The notes under the pieces are model-generated. The model was not told the origin of the DNA. It searched no databases and saw nothing but the letters and a program-made list of their open reading frames with translations. From NCBI GenBank assembly GCA_900320225.1, contig ONRL01000079.1:1-34301 (forward strand): a stretch of 34,301 nucleotides of DNA. The letters are read 5' to 3'. Source of the stretch: an uncultured Lentisphaerota bacterium. Lineage in GTDB: Bacteria; Verrucomicrobiota; Kiritimatiellia; RFP12; UBA1067. This document shows, piece by piece, positions 8,022 to 19,108 of the stretch (the first letter of the stretch is position 1; each line of letters begins with the position of its first letter). The translations under genes were made by a program, and so were the position numbers.

Positions 8022-8489
8022 GTGGGGCTCTTCAACGAGGTGAACGACCTCCGGCAGCTCTGCGACCGCCGGGCGATGGAGATCAACCACCTCGCCTATC
8101 AGATGAAGGACTTCGCGGTGCATCTGGCGGCACAGGGCAAGAACGCGGATCCCAACGTCGTGGCCATCCTCAAGGCCAAGGTCAACGAGCTGCTGCCGCG
8201 TCAGGCGCTGGCGATGCACGGCACGGCGGACGGTTGCGGAGAAGATCGACGCCTTCCTGCGCAACCCGTCGGCCGTCACTCATAGCCGCTTTCGCGACCC
8301 GCCACAACGTGATCGGCGTTCTTCGTCAAGAACCACGAGACGGGCAAGTACGTGGTCGCGCGCCGTCTTTTGTTCGCCATGCTCTCCGCCGAGCCGCACG
8401 ACATCGGACGAAGCGATTTTAAGAGGGACAACGGACATTCGACTCGTGCGGGACGCCCGTTGCCCCAGTGTGTGACACAGCGAGTGTGA
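8022..8489 (+). pseudogene. Frameshifted remnant of an unknown gene
   Basis: Three coherent pieces lie end to end in different frames. Piece one (from the GTG at 8022, frame of 8022) reads FNEVNDLRQLCDRRAMEI through LPRQALAMH. Piece two (from about 8230, another frame) reads TVAEKIDAFLRNPSAVTHS. Piece three (from about 8319, back in the first frame) reads FFVKNHETGKYVVARRLL through SAEPHDIGRSDF and stops at 8489. The three joined would make a protein of roughly 150 residues. AAGGAGG at 8012-8018 still marks a ribosome binding site. I cannot name the family. The alternative to decay is sequencing error, because the indels are close together. Confidence 0.5.
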
Positions 8490-8500
8490 CACGATGACAC
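8471..8500 (+). promoter_or_regulatory. TGTGACAC boxes, candidate upstream activator site for dnaK
   Basis: TGTGACAC occurs at 8471-8478 and 8485-8492, with a third weaker copy (GATGACAC) at 8493-8500. GTGTG (8484-8488) and CACAC (8498-8502) form a small dyad. The boxes sit about 115-145 bases upstream of the start site predicted from the sigma-54 promoter, the usual distance for enhancer-binding activators of that sigma factor. Binding by such an activator is inferred. Confidence 0.45.
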
Positions 8501-8587
8501 ACCTGTGCAGGAGTTGGCACAGTATTTAAGGGGCGGAAAGTGCGAATTGTCGCGTTTTCCGGCGTGTTTTTGAAGCGTGCCGCTCTT

Positions 8588-8603
8588 TGGCACGCATTTT
8601 GCT
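8588..8603 (+). promoter_or_regulatory. Sigma-54 (-24/-12) promoter of dnaK-groES-groEL
   Basis: The sequence TGGCACG-CATT-TTGCT matches the sigma-54 consensus TGGCACG-N4-TTGCW at every fixed position, with GG (8589-8590) and GC (8601-8602) ten bases apart. The predicted start is near 8614, giving a leader of about 39 bases with AAGGAG at 8639-8644. No CIRCE element or good sigma-32-like box is visible upstream of dnaK. Confidence 0.7.
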
Positions 8604-8652
8604 TAATGTGAACTGCCTGCACAGAGAAGAAAGTGGGCAAGGAGAAAACATT

Positions 8653-10506
<1,854 letters not shown>

Positions 10507-10539
10507 TTTGATGTAATAACCCGAAAGGAACAACAAAAA

Positions 10540-10824
10540 ATGAAGATCAGACCCCTCGGTGACCGCGTTCTGGTTGAACCGGTCGAAGAAGAACAGAAGG
10601 TCGGCGGCATCTACATCCCCGACGCCGCGAAGGAGAAGCCGATCAAGGGCAAGGTGCTCGCCATCGGCAAGAAGGTGGACAAGGAGAACAAGGAAATCCC
10701 GTTCAACGTGAAGGTCGGCGACGAGGTGTTGCTGCCGAAGTACGGCGGCACGGAAGTCAAGCTGGGCGACAAGAAACTCCAGCTCGTGCGCGAGGACGAT
10801 CTCCTCGGCGTGCTCGAGAAGTAA
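10540..10824 (+). CDS. groES: Co-chaperonin GroES
   Basis: The 94-residue protein is the heptameric lid of the GroEL chamber. It shows the family pattern: [16 protein letters not shown] at the N-terminus, a mobile loop with [13 protein letters not shown], the [16 protein letters not shown] strand pair and the closing [11 protein letters not shown]. Length is typical (94-97). It starts 33 bases after dnaK with GAAAGGAAC as ribosome binding site and is followed by groEL 60 bases later, so the three genes form one transcription unit. Confidence 0.97.
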   Translation: MKIRPLGDRVLVEPVEEEQKVGGIYIPDAAKEKPIKGKVLAIGKKVDKENKEIPFNVKVGDEVLLPKYGGTEVKLGDKKLQLVREDDLLGVLEK

Positions 10825-10831
10825 CAACAAG

Positions 10832-10853
10832 CGGGGAAACCCCGGTTTCCCCG
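10832..10853 (+). other. Hairpin between groES and groEL
   Basis: CGGGGAAAC (10832-10840) pairs perfectly with GTTTCCCCG (10845-10853) around a four-base loop. No T-run follows, so it is unlikely to terminate fully; it could stabilise or process the mRNA and adjust the GroES to GroEL ratio. Confidence 0.6.
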
Positions 10854-10884
10854 AACCCCTTCAATAAGGAAAGGTCATTCTATC

Positions 10885-12498
<1,614 letters not shown>

Positions 12499-12522
12499 TC
12501 CACGCCTGACATGCCAGACGAG

Positions 12523-12555
12523 ACGGGCACTCGGAGTCTCTCCGAGTGCCCGTTT
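12523..12555 (+). terminator. Terminator of the dnaK-groES-groEL operon
   Basis: ACGGGCACTCGGA (12523-12535) pairs perfectly over 13 bases with 12541-12553 around a five-base loop, 25 bases after the groEL stop. The stem is followed by only a few T's. Confidence 0.8.
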
Positions 12556-12593
12556 CCGTAAACACGGTGGTTGAAGTTGATTGTGGTTTTAGC

Positions 12594-12620
12594 CACAAAG
12601 AACACAAAGATCACAAAGGT
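12594..12620 (+). repeat. Three-copy nonamer repeat CACAAAGAN
   Basis: CACAAAGAA, CACAAAGAT and CACAAAGGT lie in tandem upstream of rsmE. The gap 12556-12648 contains nothing else beyond the AAGGTGAA ribosome binding site. Confidence 0.65.
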
Positions 12621-12648
12621 AAGCTTGATCTGAGATCTAAGGTGAAGT

Positions 12649-13464
12649 GTGAATCGTATCCTATTCGAGCGAGGTGAAATCCGCGACGGACGGGCGACCT
12701 TTTCGGACGTCCGCGCCGAGCATGTGCTGAACGTCCTGCACGGCACGGAGGGACAGACCCTCAAGACGGGTATCCTCGACGGCCCCGTCGGCACGTCCGT
12801 CATCGAGCGGATTGAGGGAAACGCCGTGACCGTGCGCTGTACGCACGAGTCTCCGTCCCTCCAGCCTTGGCTCGATCTCATCCTCGCGCCGCCCCGTCCG
12901 CGCGCGATGAAGCGGCTTCTGCCGCAGCTCGCCTCCCTCGGCGTGCGTCGGATCGTGCTCGTGGGCGCGGAAAAGGTGGAGAAGGCGTTCTGGGGCGCGC
13001 AGCTTTTGAAGGAGGAAATCTACCGTCCGCTTTTGGTGGACGGTCTCCAGCAGGCGGGCACGACCGCCGTGCCGACGATTGAGACGTTCAAAAGCTTCAG
13101 GCATTTTGCCGAGCGCAAGCTCGATGCGCATTTCGTGGATCAGCCCACGCGGTTTGTGGCGCATCCGGCACCTGTGTCGGGGCACGGGGGAGGGCCGCGC
13201 TCCTGCGCGGCCGAGATGAGTGCGGAGGTCGGCCGCGCAGGAGCGCGGCCCTCCCCGCAGGTTCCCGTGCTGGCCGTGGGGCCGGAAGGGGGCTGGACGG
13301 AAGAGGAAGTCGGGATGCTGGAGGAAAAGGGCTTTGCGCGGATGTCGCTGGGGCCGCGCATCCTGCGCACGGACACGGCGCTCATCGCGTTGATTAGCCG
13401 TCTTATGGAATCTTTTGATATGAACGCCGCCAAGATGGCGGCGCTCCCAATCAACATCGCGTAA
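12649..13464 (+). CDS. rsmE: 16S rRNA m3U1498 methyltransferase RsmE with an inserted REP-like segment
   Basis: Transfers a methyl group from SAM to U1498 of 16S rRNA in the decoding region. An N-terminal PUA-like part (residues 1-70) is followed by the SPOUT methyltransferase domain with the knot motifs VGPEGGW and LGPRILRTDTAL. The segment VEKAFWGAQLLKEE with GLQQAGTT matches the variant of RsmE that carries an FW-LL-E motif. The GTG start at 12649 has AAGGTGAA just upstream. About 28 residues (GGHGGGPRSC... to ...ARPSPQ) between FVAHPAP and VPVLAVGPEGG are encoded by a perfect inverted repeat and are not part of the family. A second small palindrome encodes part of the C-terminal extension. 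Confidence 0.9.
   Translation: MNRILFERGEIRDGRATFSDVRAEHVLNVLHGTEGQTLKTGILDGPVGTSVIERIEGNAVTVRCTHESPSLQPWLDLILAPPRPRAMKRLLPQLASLGVRRIVLVGAEKVEKAFWGAQLLKEEIYRPLLVDGLQQAGTTAVPTIETFKSFRHFAERKLDAHFVDQPTRFVAHPAPVSGHGGGPRSCAAEMSAEVGRAGARPSPQVPVLAVGPEGGWTEEEVGMLEEKGFARMSLGPRILRTDTALIALISRLMESFDMNAAKMAALPINIA
13187..13256 (+). repeat. REP-like double hairpin inside rsmE
   Basis: Two 28-base arms (13187-13214 and 13229-13256) are perfect reverse complements, separated by 14 bases. Each arm is itself a hairpin: GGCCGCGC-TCCT-GCGCGGCC on the left and GGCCGCGC-AGGA-GCGCGGCC on the right. The element keeps the rsmE frame. Close relatives lie at 22737-22764 and 23582-23609. Confidence 0.9.
13425..13443 (+). 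repeat. Small palindrome at the 3' end of rsmE
   Basis: CGCCGCCA-AGA-TGGCGGCG is a perfect eight-base stem with a three-base loop. It encodes NAAKMAAL in a C-terminal extension not expected for RsmE. It may be a second type of dispersed palindrome, or may double as an mRNA hairpin before the stop codon. Confidence 0.6.
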
Positions 13465-13480
13465 AGAAAGGACCCAGAGA

Positions 13481-16003
13481 ATGAAGGTATTCAATTTGTT
13501 CATACTTGGTACGACCCTGGCGTTGGTGGTGCCGGCAGACGCGTACTACTTGGGCGCGCCGGACGCGGCACACGCACACGCGACGCGTCAGCATGAGGGA
13601 ATCCCCTCGATGGCGCGCGATCCTGCCACGGGGCGTCTCTGGGCGGTGTGGTACGGGGGCGTCACGCCCTGCGAGGACTCCAACAACTACCTGATGATCG
13701 CGACGAGCGAGAACGGCGGTGACACGTGGAAGGAAGTGCTCGTGTACGATCCCGACGGCAGCGGCCCCGTGCGCGCCTTCGACCCGGAGATGTGGGTCTC
13801 GCCCGATGGCAAACTGCAGCTCACCTGGACGGAGCGTACGGTGCCCATGGCGAAGGAGTCGGCCAACGGAAAGTGGGACTACGGCCACCTCGCCGGACAC
13901 GACGACCGCGCCCTCGCGTCGAGCGACCGCTTGATGATGCTCACGCTCGATGCCTCGAAGGAACCGTGCGCGCCGTACCCCGCGCCGCGCCCGATCGGCA
14001 CAGGCGTGATGATGTGCAAGCCGATCCTCGGACCGAAGGGAGAATGGTTCTTCCCCGTATCCATCTGGTGGACGAAGGGGAGCGCGGGGCTGCTCGTCTC
14101 GGAGGACGGCGGAAAGACGTTCACGCGGCGCGGCGGCGCGACGGTCGCGCCCGAGGAGGGACAGACCTTCGACGAGCACAGCATCGTGCTGATGAAGGAC
14201 GGCTCCATCCGCAGCTGGATCCGCACGAACAAGGGTGCGATGGAGTCCTTCTCGAAGGACGGCGGTTCCACCTGGTCGCCCGTCGTGGCGGGCACGTTCG
14301 CCAACACGCCCACGCGCCGCGTGGTGACGCGCCTTGCGAGCGGCAACCTGCTCCTCATCAAGAACGGCGACAGGCCGGACGCCAACCAGGGGCGGAAGAA
14401 CCTGACGGCATACATCTCAGATGACGAAGGCAAGACCTGGAAGGGCGGCCTGCTCCTCGATCCGCGTCCGAGCGCAACGTACCCAGATTTCGCACTCGGT
14501 CCGGACGGCACGATCTACGCCGTGTGGGACTACGACCGCTGCGGCGACCGTGAGATCCTCTTTGGACGCTTCACCGAGGCGGATGTCCTTGCGGGCAGGC
14601 CCGTCTCGCCCCAGACGAAGATCGGCGTGACGGTGACCTCGCGGATCAAGCCGGCGGTGGGCGGACGCGACTTCCCCGTCACCGCGCCGGCGGACGGCTC
14701 GGACGCGACGGCGCGCGTGCAGGCGGCGTTCGACGCCTGCTTCAAGGCTGGCGGCGGTACGGTGACGCTTGCGCCCGGCATCTACAACGTGGGCGGTCTG
14801 CGTCTCCGCAGCCGCACGACGCTCCACCTCAAGAGCGGGGCCGTGCTGAAGGGCGCGCGCGACTGCGCGCGCTACCGAATCCTCGCGGGCGACAGGCTGG
14901 AGCCGGCGCGCGCGAAGGACCTGCTCTATCCGGGCGCGACGTGGACCGTGGAGAACCAGGACTACGACAAGCGCGTCATCCGCGTTTCCAACACCTACGG
15001 CAGCAACTGGAACAACGCGATGATCCGGATCTACGACGCGGTCGACGTGGCGATTATCGGCGAAAAGGGCAGCGTGCTGGACGGCTGCAACAGCTACGAC
15101 GCAACGAACGAGGAGAAGTATCGCGGCGTGCACGGCATCTCGGTCCACTACGCCACGAACGTCGTGTTCCGCGGGCTTTCGATCCAGCATACCGGCAACT
15201 GGGCGTTTTGCGTGCGCGAGGCACGCAACATGGTGTTCGACGACCTGAACATTATCGCCGGACACGACGGCCCGCATTTCTCCACCTGCAACGACGTGAC
15301 GGTGAAGAACTGCCGCATGGCGACCGGCGACGACTGCATCGCGGGCTTCGACAACGAGCATGTGCGCGTGCGCAACTGCGACCTCAACACGGCGTGCAGC
15401 GCGTTCCGCTTCGGCGGGTACGACGTGCTCGTGGAGAACACGACGTGCCACGGTCCGGCGAAGTACCTGTTCCGCGGGTCGCTCACGCAGGCCGAGAAGG
15501 CGGCGGGCGCGATGGCGGGCGTCCACGAGCGGCGGAACATGCTCTCGCTGCTCACCTACTACGCCGACCCGACGATCAAGGTGCGCCGCACGCCCGGGAA
15601 GATCGTGTTCCGAAACGTAAAATGCATCGACGTGGACCGTTTCCTCCATTACAACTACTCAGGGAACGAACGCTGGCAGCGTGGTATGCCGCTGAGCGAC
15701 GCGACCTTCGAGAAGGTGACGGCGAGGGGCGTCAAGCTGCCGCTCTGCGTCTACGGCGACAAGGACGTGCCGTTCAGCCTGTCGTTCAAGGACGTCTCCA
15801 TCTCCTTTGCGGGCGAGCCGCCGGAGTTCATCCGCGGGGCGCATGTGAAGAGGATCACTGCGGAGAACCTGAAGGTCCAGGGCGTGAAGGGCCCGTTCTT
15901 CCGCACGTGGGGCGGCGAACCGAAGATCGAGGCAACGGAAGTCAAGGGCATCACCCCGTCGGTCGTACCCGCCACGGAGCCGTTCCGCGTTCGCCCGATC
16001 TGA
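13481..16003 (+). CDS. Secreted fusion of a sialidase-like propeller and a GH28-like beta-helix
   Basis: An 840-residue exported protein: signal peptide MKVFNLFILGTTLALVVPADA, then two catalytic-type domains. Residues 25-385 form a BNR/sialidase-type beta-propeller with Asp-box-like repeats (SENGGDTWKE, SEDGGKTFTR, SKDGGSTWSP, SDDEGKTWKG). Residues 395-840 form a right-handed beta-helix of the GH28 (polygalacturonase) type, opening with AAFDACFKAGGGTVTLAPG and carrying TGDDCIAGFDN at 615-625, with GISVHYATNV and a HDGPHF segment nearby. The fusion could remove a terminal sugar and cleave the adjacent uronic-acid chain. The substrate cannot be read from the sequence. AAAGGA precedes the ATG by eight bases, and a symporter and another propeller enzyme follow. 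Confidence 0.85.
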   Translation: MKVFNLFILGTTLALVVPADAYYLGAPDAAHAHATRQHEGIPSMARDPATGRLWAVWYGGVTPCEDSNNYLMIATSENGGDTWKEVLVYDPDGSGPVRAFDPEMWVSPDGKLQLTWTERTVPMAKESANGKWDYGHLAGHDDRALASSDRLMMLTLDASKEPCAPYPAPRPIGTGVMMCKPILGPKGEWFFPVSIWWTKGSAGLLVSEDGGKTFTRRGGATVAPEEGQTFDEHSIVLMKDGSIRSWIRTNKGAMESFSKDGGSTWSPVVAGTFANTPTRRVVTRLASGNLLLIKNGDRPDANQGRKNLTAYISDDEGKTWKGGLLLDPRPSATYPDFALGPDGTIYAVWDYDRCGDREILFGRFTEADVLAGRPVSPQTKIGVTVTSRIKPAVGGRDFPVTAPADGSDATARVQAAFDACFKAGGGTVTLAPGIYNVGGLRLRSRTTLHLKSGAVLKGARDCARYRILAGDRLEPARAKDLLYPGATWTVENQDYDKRVIRVSNTYGSNWNNAMIRIYDAVDVAIIGEKGSVLDGCNSYDATNEEKYRGVHGISVHYATNVVFRGLSIQHTGNWAFCVREARNMVFDDLNIIAGHDGPHFSTCNDVTVKNCRMATGDDCIAGFDNEHVRVRNCDLNTACSAFRFGGYDVLVENTTCHGPAKYLFRGSLTQAEKAAGAMAGVHERRNMLSLLTYYADPTIKVRRTPGKIVFRNVKCIDVDRFLHYNYSGNERWQRGMPLSDATFEKVTARGVKLPLCVYGDKDVPFSLSFKDVSISFAGEPPEFIRGAHVKRITAENLKVQGVKGPFFRTWGGEPKIEATEVKGITPSVVPATEPFRVRPI

Positions 16004-16013
16004 CGCGAGATGA

Positions 16014-16043
16014 TTGCGCAAAGGGGTGGAAATCCTGTATAAT
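16014..16043 (+). promoter_or_regulatory. Promoter with start site on the symporter ATG
   Basis: TTGCGC (16014-16019) and a perfect TATAAT (16038-16043) are 18 bases apart. Seven bases after the hexamer the predicted start site falls exactly on the ATG at 16050, so the mRNA would be leaderless; no ribosome binding site is visible. Confidence 0.55.
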
Positions 16044-16049
16044 GTCGGC

Positions 16050-17546
16050 ATGACAAACTGGATTGACTTGCTGATCATCGGCGTGTACCTCGTCGGTACG
16101 ACGCTGTTCGGGTGCAGTTTCTTTTTCAAGAAGAAAAGCGGGGATGCGGCCAACACGTTCATGACGGGCGGCGGCAAGTTGCCGACATGGGCCATCGCGC
16201 TCTCGGTGTTCGCCACGCATGTCTCGTCCATTTCCTTCCTCGCCCTGCCCGAGGGCGCGTTCGACAAGAACTGGTGGGGATGGATCAACTCGATTACGGT
16301 TCCCATCGCCACGCTCATCGCCGCCGTCTGGTTCGTGCCGTTCTACCGGCGCGCGACGAGCGTCTCGGCCTATTCGTTCCTCGAGAAGCGTTTCGGCGCA
16401 TGGGCGCGCATTTACGCGAGCGCGTGTTTCCTCGTGATGCAGAGTGCGCGTTCCGGCATCATCCTCCTGCTGCTGGCGATCCTCGTGAACCAGCTGCTCG
16501 GGTTCTCGTACGAGTCGATCATCCTCGTCACGGGCGTCGCCACGCTCGTCTACTCCATGATGGGCGGCTTCTCTGCCGTGGTGTGGACGGATGCGATCCA
16601 GTCGCTGATCCTCATCGGCGGCACGATCGTATGCGTGGTGTGTCTCCTCGTCTTCACGCCCGACATCTCCGTCAACCTGCAGGCCGCCTGGGATGCCGGA
16701 AAGATCTCGCTCGGGTCGATGGATCTCGCGGACTGGGGCAGCAACACGTTTTGGGTGCTCTTCTTCTACGGCATTTGCATCAACCTCCAGAATTTCGGCG
16801 TGGACCAGTGCTACACGCAGCGGTACGTGGCGGCGAAAGACGAAAAGGCGGCGGTTCGCACCATTTGGGGATCGGCGTGTCTCTACGTGCCGGTCACGCT
16901 CCTCTTCACCATCATCGGGACGCTCCTCTGGATGTATAACCACGCGACGGACGCGGTGCCGGCCGGCACGAAGGCCGCAGAGGTGTTCCCCTGGTTCATC
17001 ATGCACAAACTCCCCACGGGCGTCTCGGGACTCCTCGTGGCGGCGATCATTGCGGCCGCGATGTCGACCGTGTCGACAACGCTCAATTCCGGTTCCACCG
17101 TGTTGCTGGAGGACTACTGGAAGAGGTTCTTTCCGTCCCGCGTGGGCGAACGCGCGAACATGGTGTTCCTCCGTGTGATGACCGTGCTCCTTGCGGCCGT
17201 CTCGATCGGCATCGCGCTCAGCGTGGTGTGGGTGTGGGGCAAGGACAACAAAACCGTCCTTGGCATGTGGTACACGCTCCAGGGGGTGCTCTCCGGCGGC
17301 ATGCTCGGTCTCTTCCTCATCGGCGCGTTCTCGCGGCGGACGCGACCGTGGCACGCGCTCGTGGCGACGCTCAGCGGCTTCCTGCTGCTCGTGTGGGTGG
17401 TGTTCGGGCAGAAGATCCTGCCGCTTCCGTGGCCGCTTCACGTGAACCTCTCCATCGTCTTCGCGACCCTCGCGATCGTCACCGTCGGCTTCTCGCTCGG
17501 CGCGTTCTTCGGGGGCAGGACGAATGACCTACACGAATCCCCGTAA
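16050..17546 (+). CDS. Sodium:solute symporter (SSS family)
   Basis: A 498-residue inner-membrane protein with about 13 hydrophobic segments. It imports a small solute, probably a sugar or sugar acid, with Na+. Family features are the first helix (WIDLLIIGVYLVGTTLFG), the FMTGGGKLPTWAIALSVFATHVSS segment, YSMMGGFSAVVWTDAIQSLIL, the NFGVDQCYTQRYVAAKDEKAA loop and the AAAMSTVSTTLNSGSTVLLEDYWKRF signature. The start at 16050 begins with MTNWIDLL; an earlier in-frame GTG at 16014 overlaps the promoter. It lies between a sialidase/GH28 fusion and a propeller glycosidase-like gene, which suggests uptake of the sugars they release; sialic acid or a uronate are guesses from the neighbours. Confidence 0.9.
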   Translation: MTNWIDLLIIGVYLVGTTLFGCSFFFKKKSGDAANTFMTGGGKLPTWAIALSVFATHVSSISFLALPEGAFDKNWWGWINSITVPIATLIAAVWFVPFYRRATSVSAYSFLEKRFGAWARIYASACFLVMQSARSGIILLLLAILVNQLLGFSYESIILVTGVATLVYSMMGGFSAVVWTDAIQSLILIGGTIVCVVCLLVFTPDISVNLQAAWDAGKISLGSMDLADWGSNTFWVLFFYGICINLQNFGVDQCYTQRYVAAKDEKAAVRTIWGSACLYVPVTLLFTIIGTLLWMYNHATDAVPAGTKAAEVFPWFIMHKLPTGVSGLLVAAIIAAAMSTVSTTLNSGSTVLLEDYWKRFFPSRVGERANMVFLRVMTVLLAAVSIGIALSVVWVWGKDNKTVLGMWYTLQGVLSGGMLGLFLIGAFSRRTRPWHALVATLSGFLLLVWVVFGQKILPLPWPLHVNLSIVFATLAIVTVGFSLGAFFGGRTNDLHESP

Positions 17547-17562
17547 TGGCAAGATGATCGCA

Positions 17563-19026
17563 ATGAAACGAGTCGTCCTCATATCCCTCATGGTTTCCCT
17601 CGCCGCGGCTGCACAGGTGAAGGAGCTAGGTTCGGGACGCGAGGTCCTGTGGGACATGGACCGCATCGCGTCCCTCGGCGGCGGCGCGGCGCTGAAGCTG
17701 CACCGTCCCGAACAGCGCGAGGTGTCGATGGTCTACGACGCGCCGTGGGAGGGAAACGTGTGCTGCTACCACACCGTCCTGCGCGACGACAAGAACTACA
17801 AGATGTACTATCGCGGCAGCGCCTACAGGCTGCCCGGCTACAAGAACCACCAGGTGGTCTGCTACGCGGAGAGCGACGACGGCGTCGTGTGGCGCAAGCC
17901 GAAGCTCGGCCTCTGCGAGTACGACGGCTCGAAGGAGAACAACATCATCCTCAAGAACGACGGCAAGCAGGCCGCGCACAACTTCTCGCCGTTCTTCGAC
18001 CGCAATCCCGCCTGCAAGCCCGACGAGAAGTACAAGGCCGTGGCCGGCGAGGGCAAGAGCGGGCTCGCGGGGTTCGTCTCGCCCGACGGCATCCGCTGGA
18101 AGAAGATCGGCGACAAGCCGCTCATCACCAAGGGCGCGTTCGATTCGCAGAACATCGTGTTCTGGGACCAAGCGCGCGGCTGCTACGTCACCTACTACCG
18201 CACGTTCTGGAAGGGACCCGGCGGCAAGAGACTGCGCGGCATCCAGTGGGCGACGTCGAAGGACTTCCTGGCATGGAGCGACCCGAAGTGGGTGACGTAC
18301 GAAACGGACTCGCCGAACGACCAGCTCTACACGAACGCGATCCACCCCTACGACCGCGCGCCGGGAATGTACGTGGGTTTCCCGAAGCGTTTCACCGAGG
18401 GACGCTGCACGGCGTACGACAAGAGCGGCGCGGGCGGCATCCCCGGCGTCTCCGACGGCGTGTTCATGTCGAGCCGCGACGGCGCGCGTTTCCGGCGCTG
18501 GAGCGAGGCGTTCCTGCGTCCGGGGCTCCAGCACGAACGGTGGATCAACCGCAACAACATGGTTGCGTGGGGATTTGTCCAGACGAAATCCGCGATTCCC
18601 GGCTGCCCCGACGAACTCTCCCTCTACTCCACGGAGAACTACTATTCGCTCGAATCCCCCAACCGCCTCCGCCGCATGACGATCCGCCTCGACGGATTCG
18701 TCTCCGTGAACGCGCCGTGGCGCGGCGGCATGGTCACGACGAAGCCGCTGACGTTCGCGGCGGCGCCGGGCGGCAAGGCGACACGCCTTTTGCTGAACGC
18801 CTCGACCTCCGGCGCGGGTTCCATCCGCTGCGAGATCCGCGACGCCGTCGGCGCGCCGATTCCCGGTTTCGCCCTGGCGGACGCAAAGGAGGTGTACGGC
18901 GACGAGATCGACCTCGCGATGGCGTGGAAGGGCGGCGATGACGTGAAGTCCCTCGCGGACAAGCCCATCGCGCTCCACTTCGAGATGAAGGACGCCGACA
19001 TCTACGCCTACCGTTTTGGCGAATAG
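17563..19026 (+). CDS. Secreted five-bladed beta-propeller protein, glycosidase-like
   Basis: A 487-residue protein with a signal peptide (KRVVLISLMVSLAAAAQ) when started at 17563; ATGs at 17524 and 17554 are alternatives, the first overlapping the symporter gene. The body alternates strands with motifs recurring in GH32/43-type and related propellers: YKMYYRGSAY, VCYAESDDGVVWRKPKLG, GFVSPDGIRWKKIGD, FWDQARGCYVTYYRT, SSRDGARFRRW. The C-terminal 110 residues (DGFVSVNAPWRGGMVTTKPL, then RCEIRDAVGAPIPGF) form a jelly-roll-like end. I infer a secreted glycoside hydrolase or glycan-binding protein; the catalytic acids cannot be assigned. It is directly downstream of the symporter on the same strand. 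Confidence 0.7.
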   Translation: MKRVVLISLMVSLAAAAQVKELGSGREVLWDMDRIASLGGGAALKLHRPEQREVSMVYDAPWEGNVCCYHTVLRDDKNYKMYYRGSAYRLPGYKNHQVVCYAESDDGVVWRKPKLGLCEYDGSKENNIILKNDGKQAAHNFSPFFDRNPACKPDEKYKAVAGEGKSGLAGFVSPDGIRWKKIGDKPLITKGAFDSQNIVFWDQARGCYVTYYRTFWKGPGGKRLRGIQWATSKDFLAWSDPKWVTYETDSPNDQLYTNAIHPYDRAPGMYVGFPKRFTEGRCTAYDKSGAGGIPGVSDGVFMSSRDGARFRRWSEAFLRPGLQHERWINRNNMVAWGFVQTKSAIPGCPDELSLYSTENYYSLESPNRLRRMTIRLDGFVSVNAPWRGGMVTTKPLTFAAAPGGKATRLLLNASTSGAGSIRCEIRDAVGAPIPGFALADAKEVYGDEIDLAMAWKGGDDVKSLADKPIALHFEMKDADIYAYRFGE

Positions 19027-19090
19027 TCAGAAAGCATTGAACCTCATAGAACTTTTCCTGAAAAGGGGTATTCCATCCCGCCATGAGTTA

Positions 19091-19099
19091 TGGTATACT
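19091..19099 (+). promoter_or_regulatory. Extended -10 promoter in front of hisI
   Basis: TGGTATACT is an extended -10 element with no convincing -35. The predicted start (about 19106) is three bases before the hisI ATG at 19109, and no ribosome binding site is visible, so the transcript would be almost leaderless. Confidence 0.45.
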
Positions 19100-19108
19100 A
19101 CTCTCTCC

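Noticed and set aside
7945-8030. Inverted pair GAGCCCCAC (7945-7953) and GTGGGGCTC (8022-8030) as a riboswitch or mobile-element end
   Set aside because: Only nine bases pair across a 68-base loop, with no conserved motif or duplication around it; it may be coincidence in GC-rich DNA.
8514-8530. A second TTGGCAC motif upstream of dnaK as another sigma-54 promoter
   Set aside because: Ten bases after GG there is AA in place of the required GC.
12523-12555. CIRCE-like element (GCACTC...GAGTGC)
   Set aside because: It lies after groEL, not before it, the spacing is 11 and not 9, and the perfect 13-bp stem fits a terminator.
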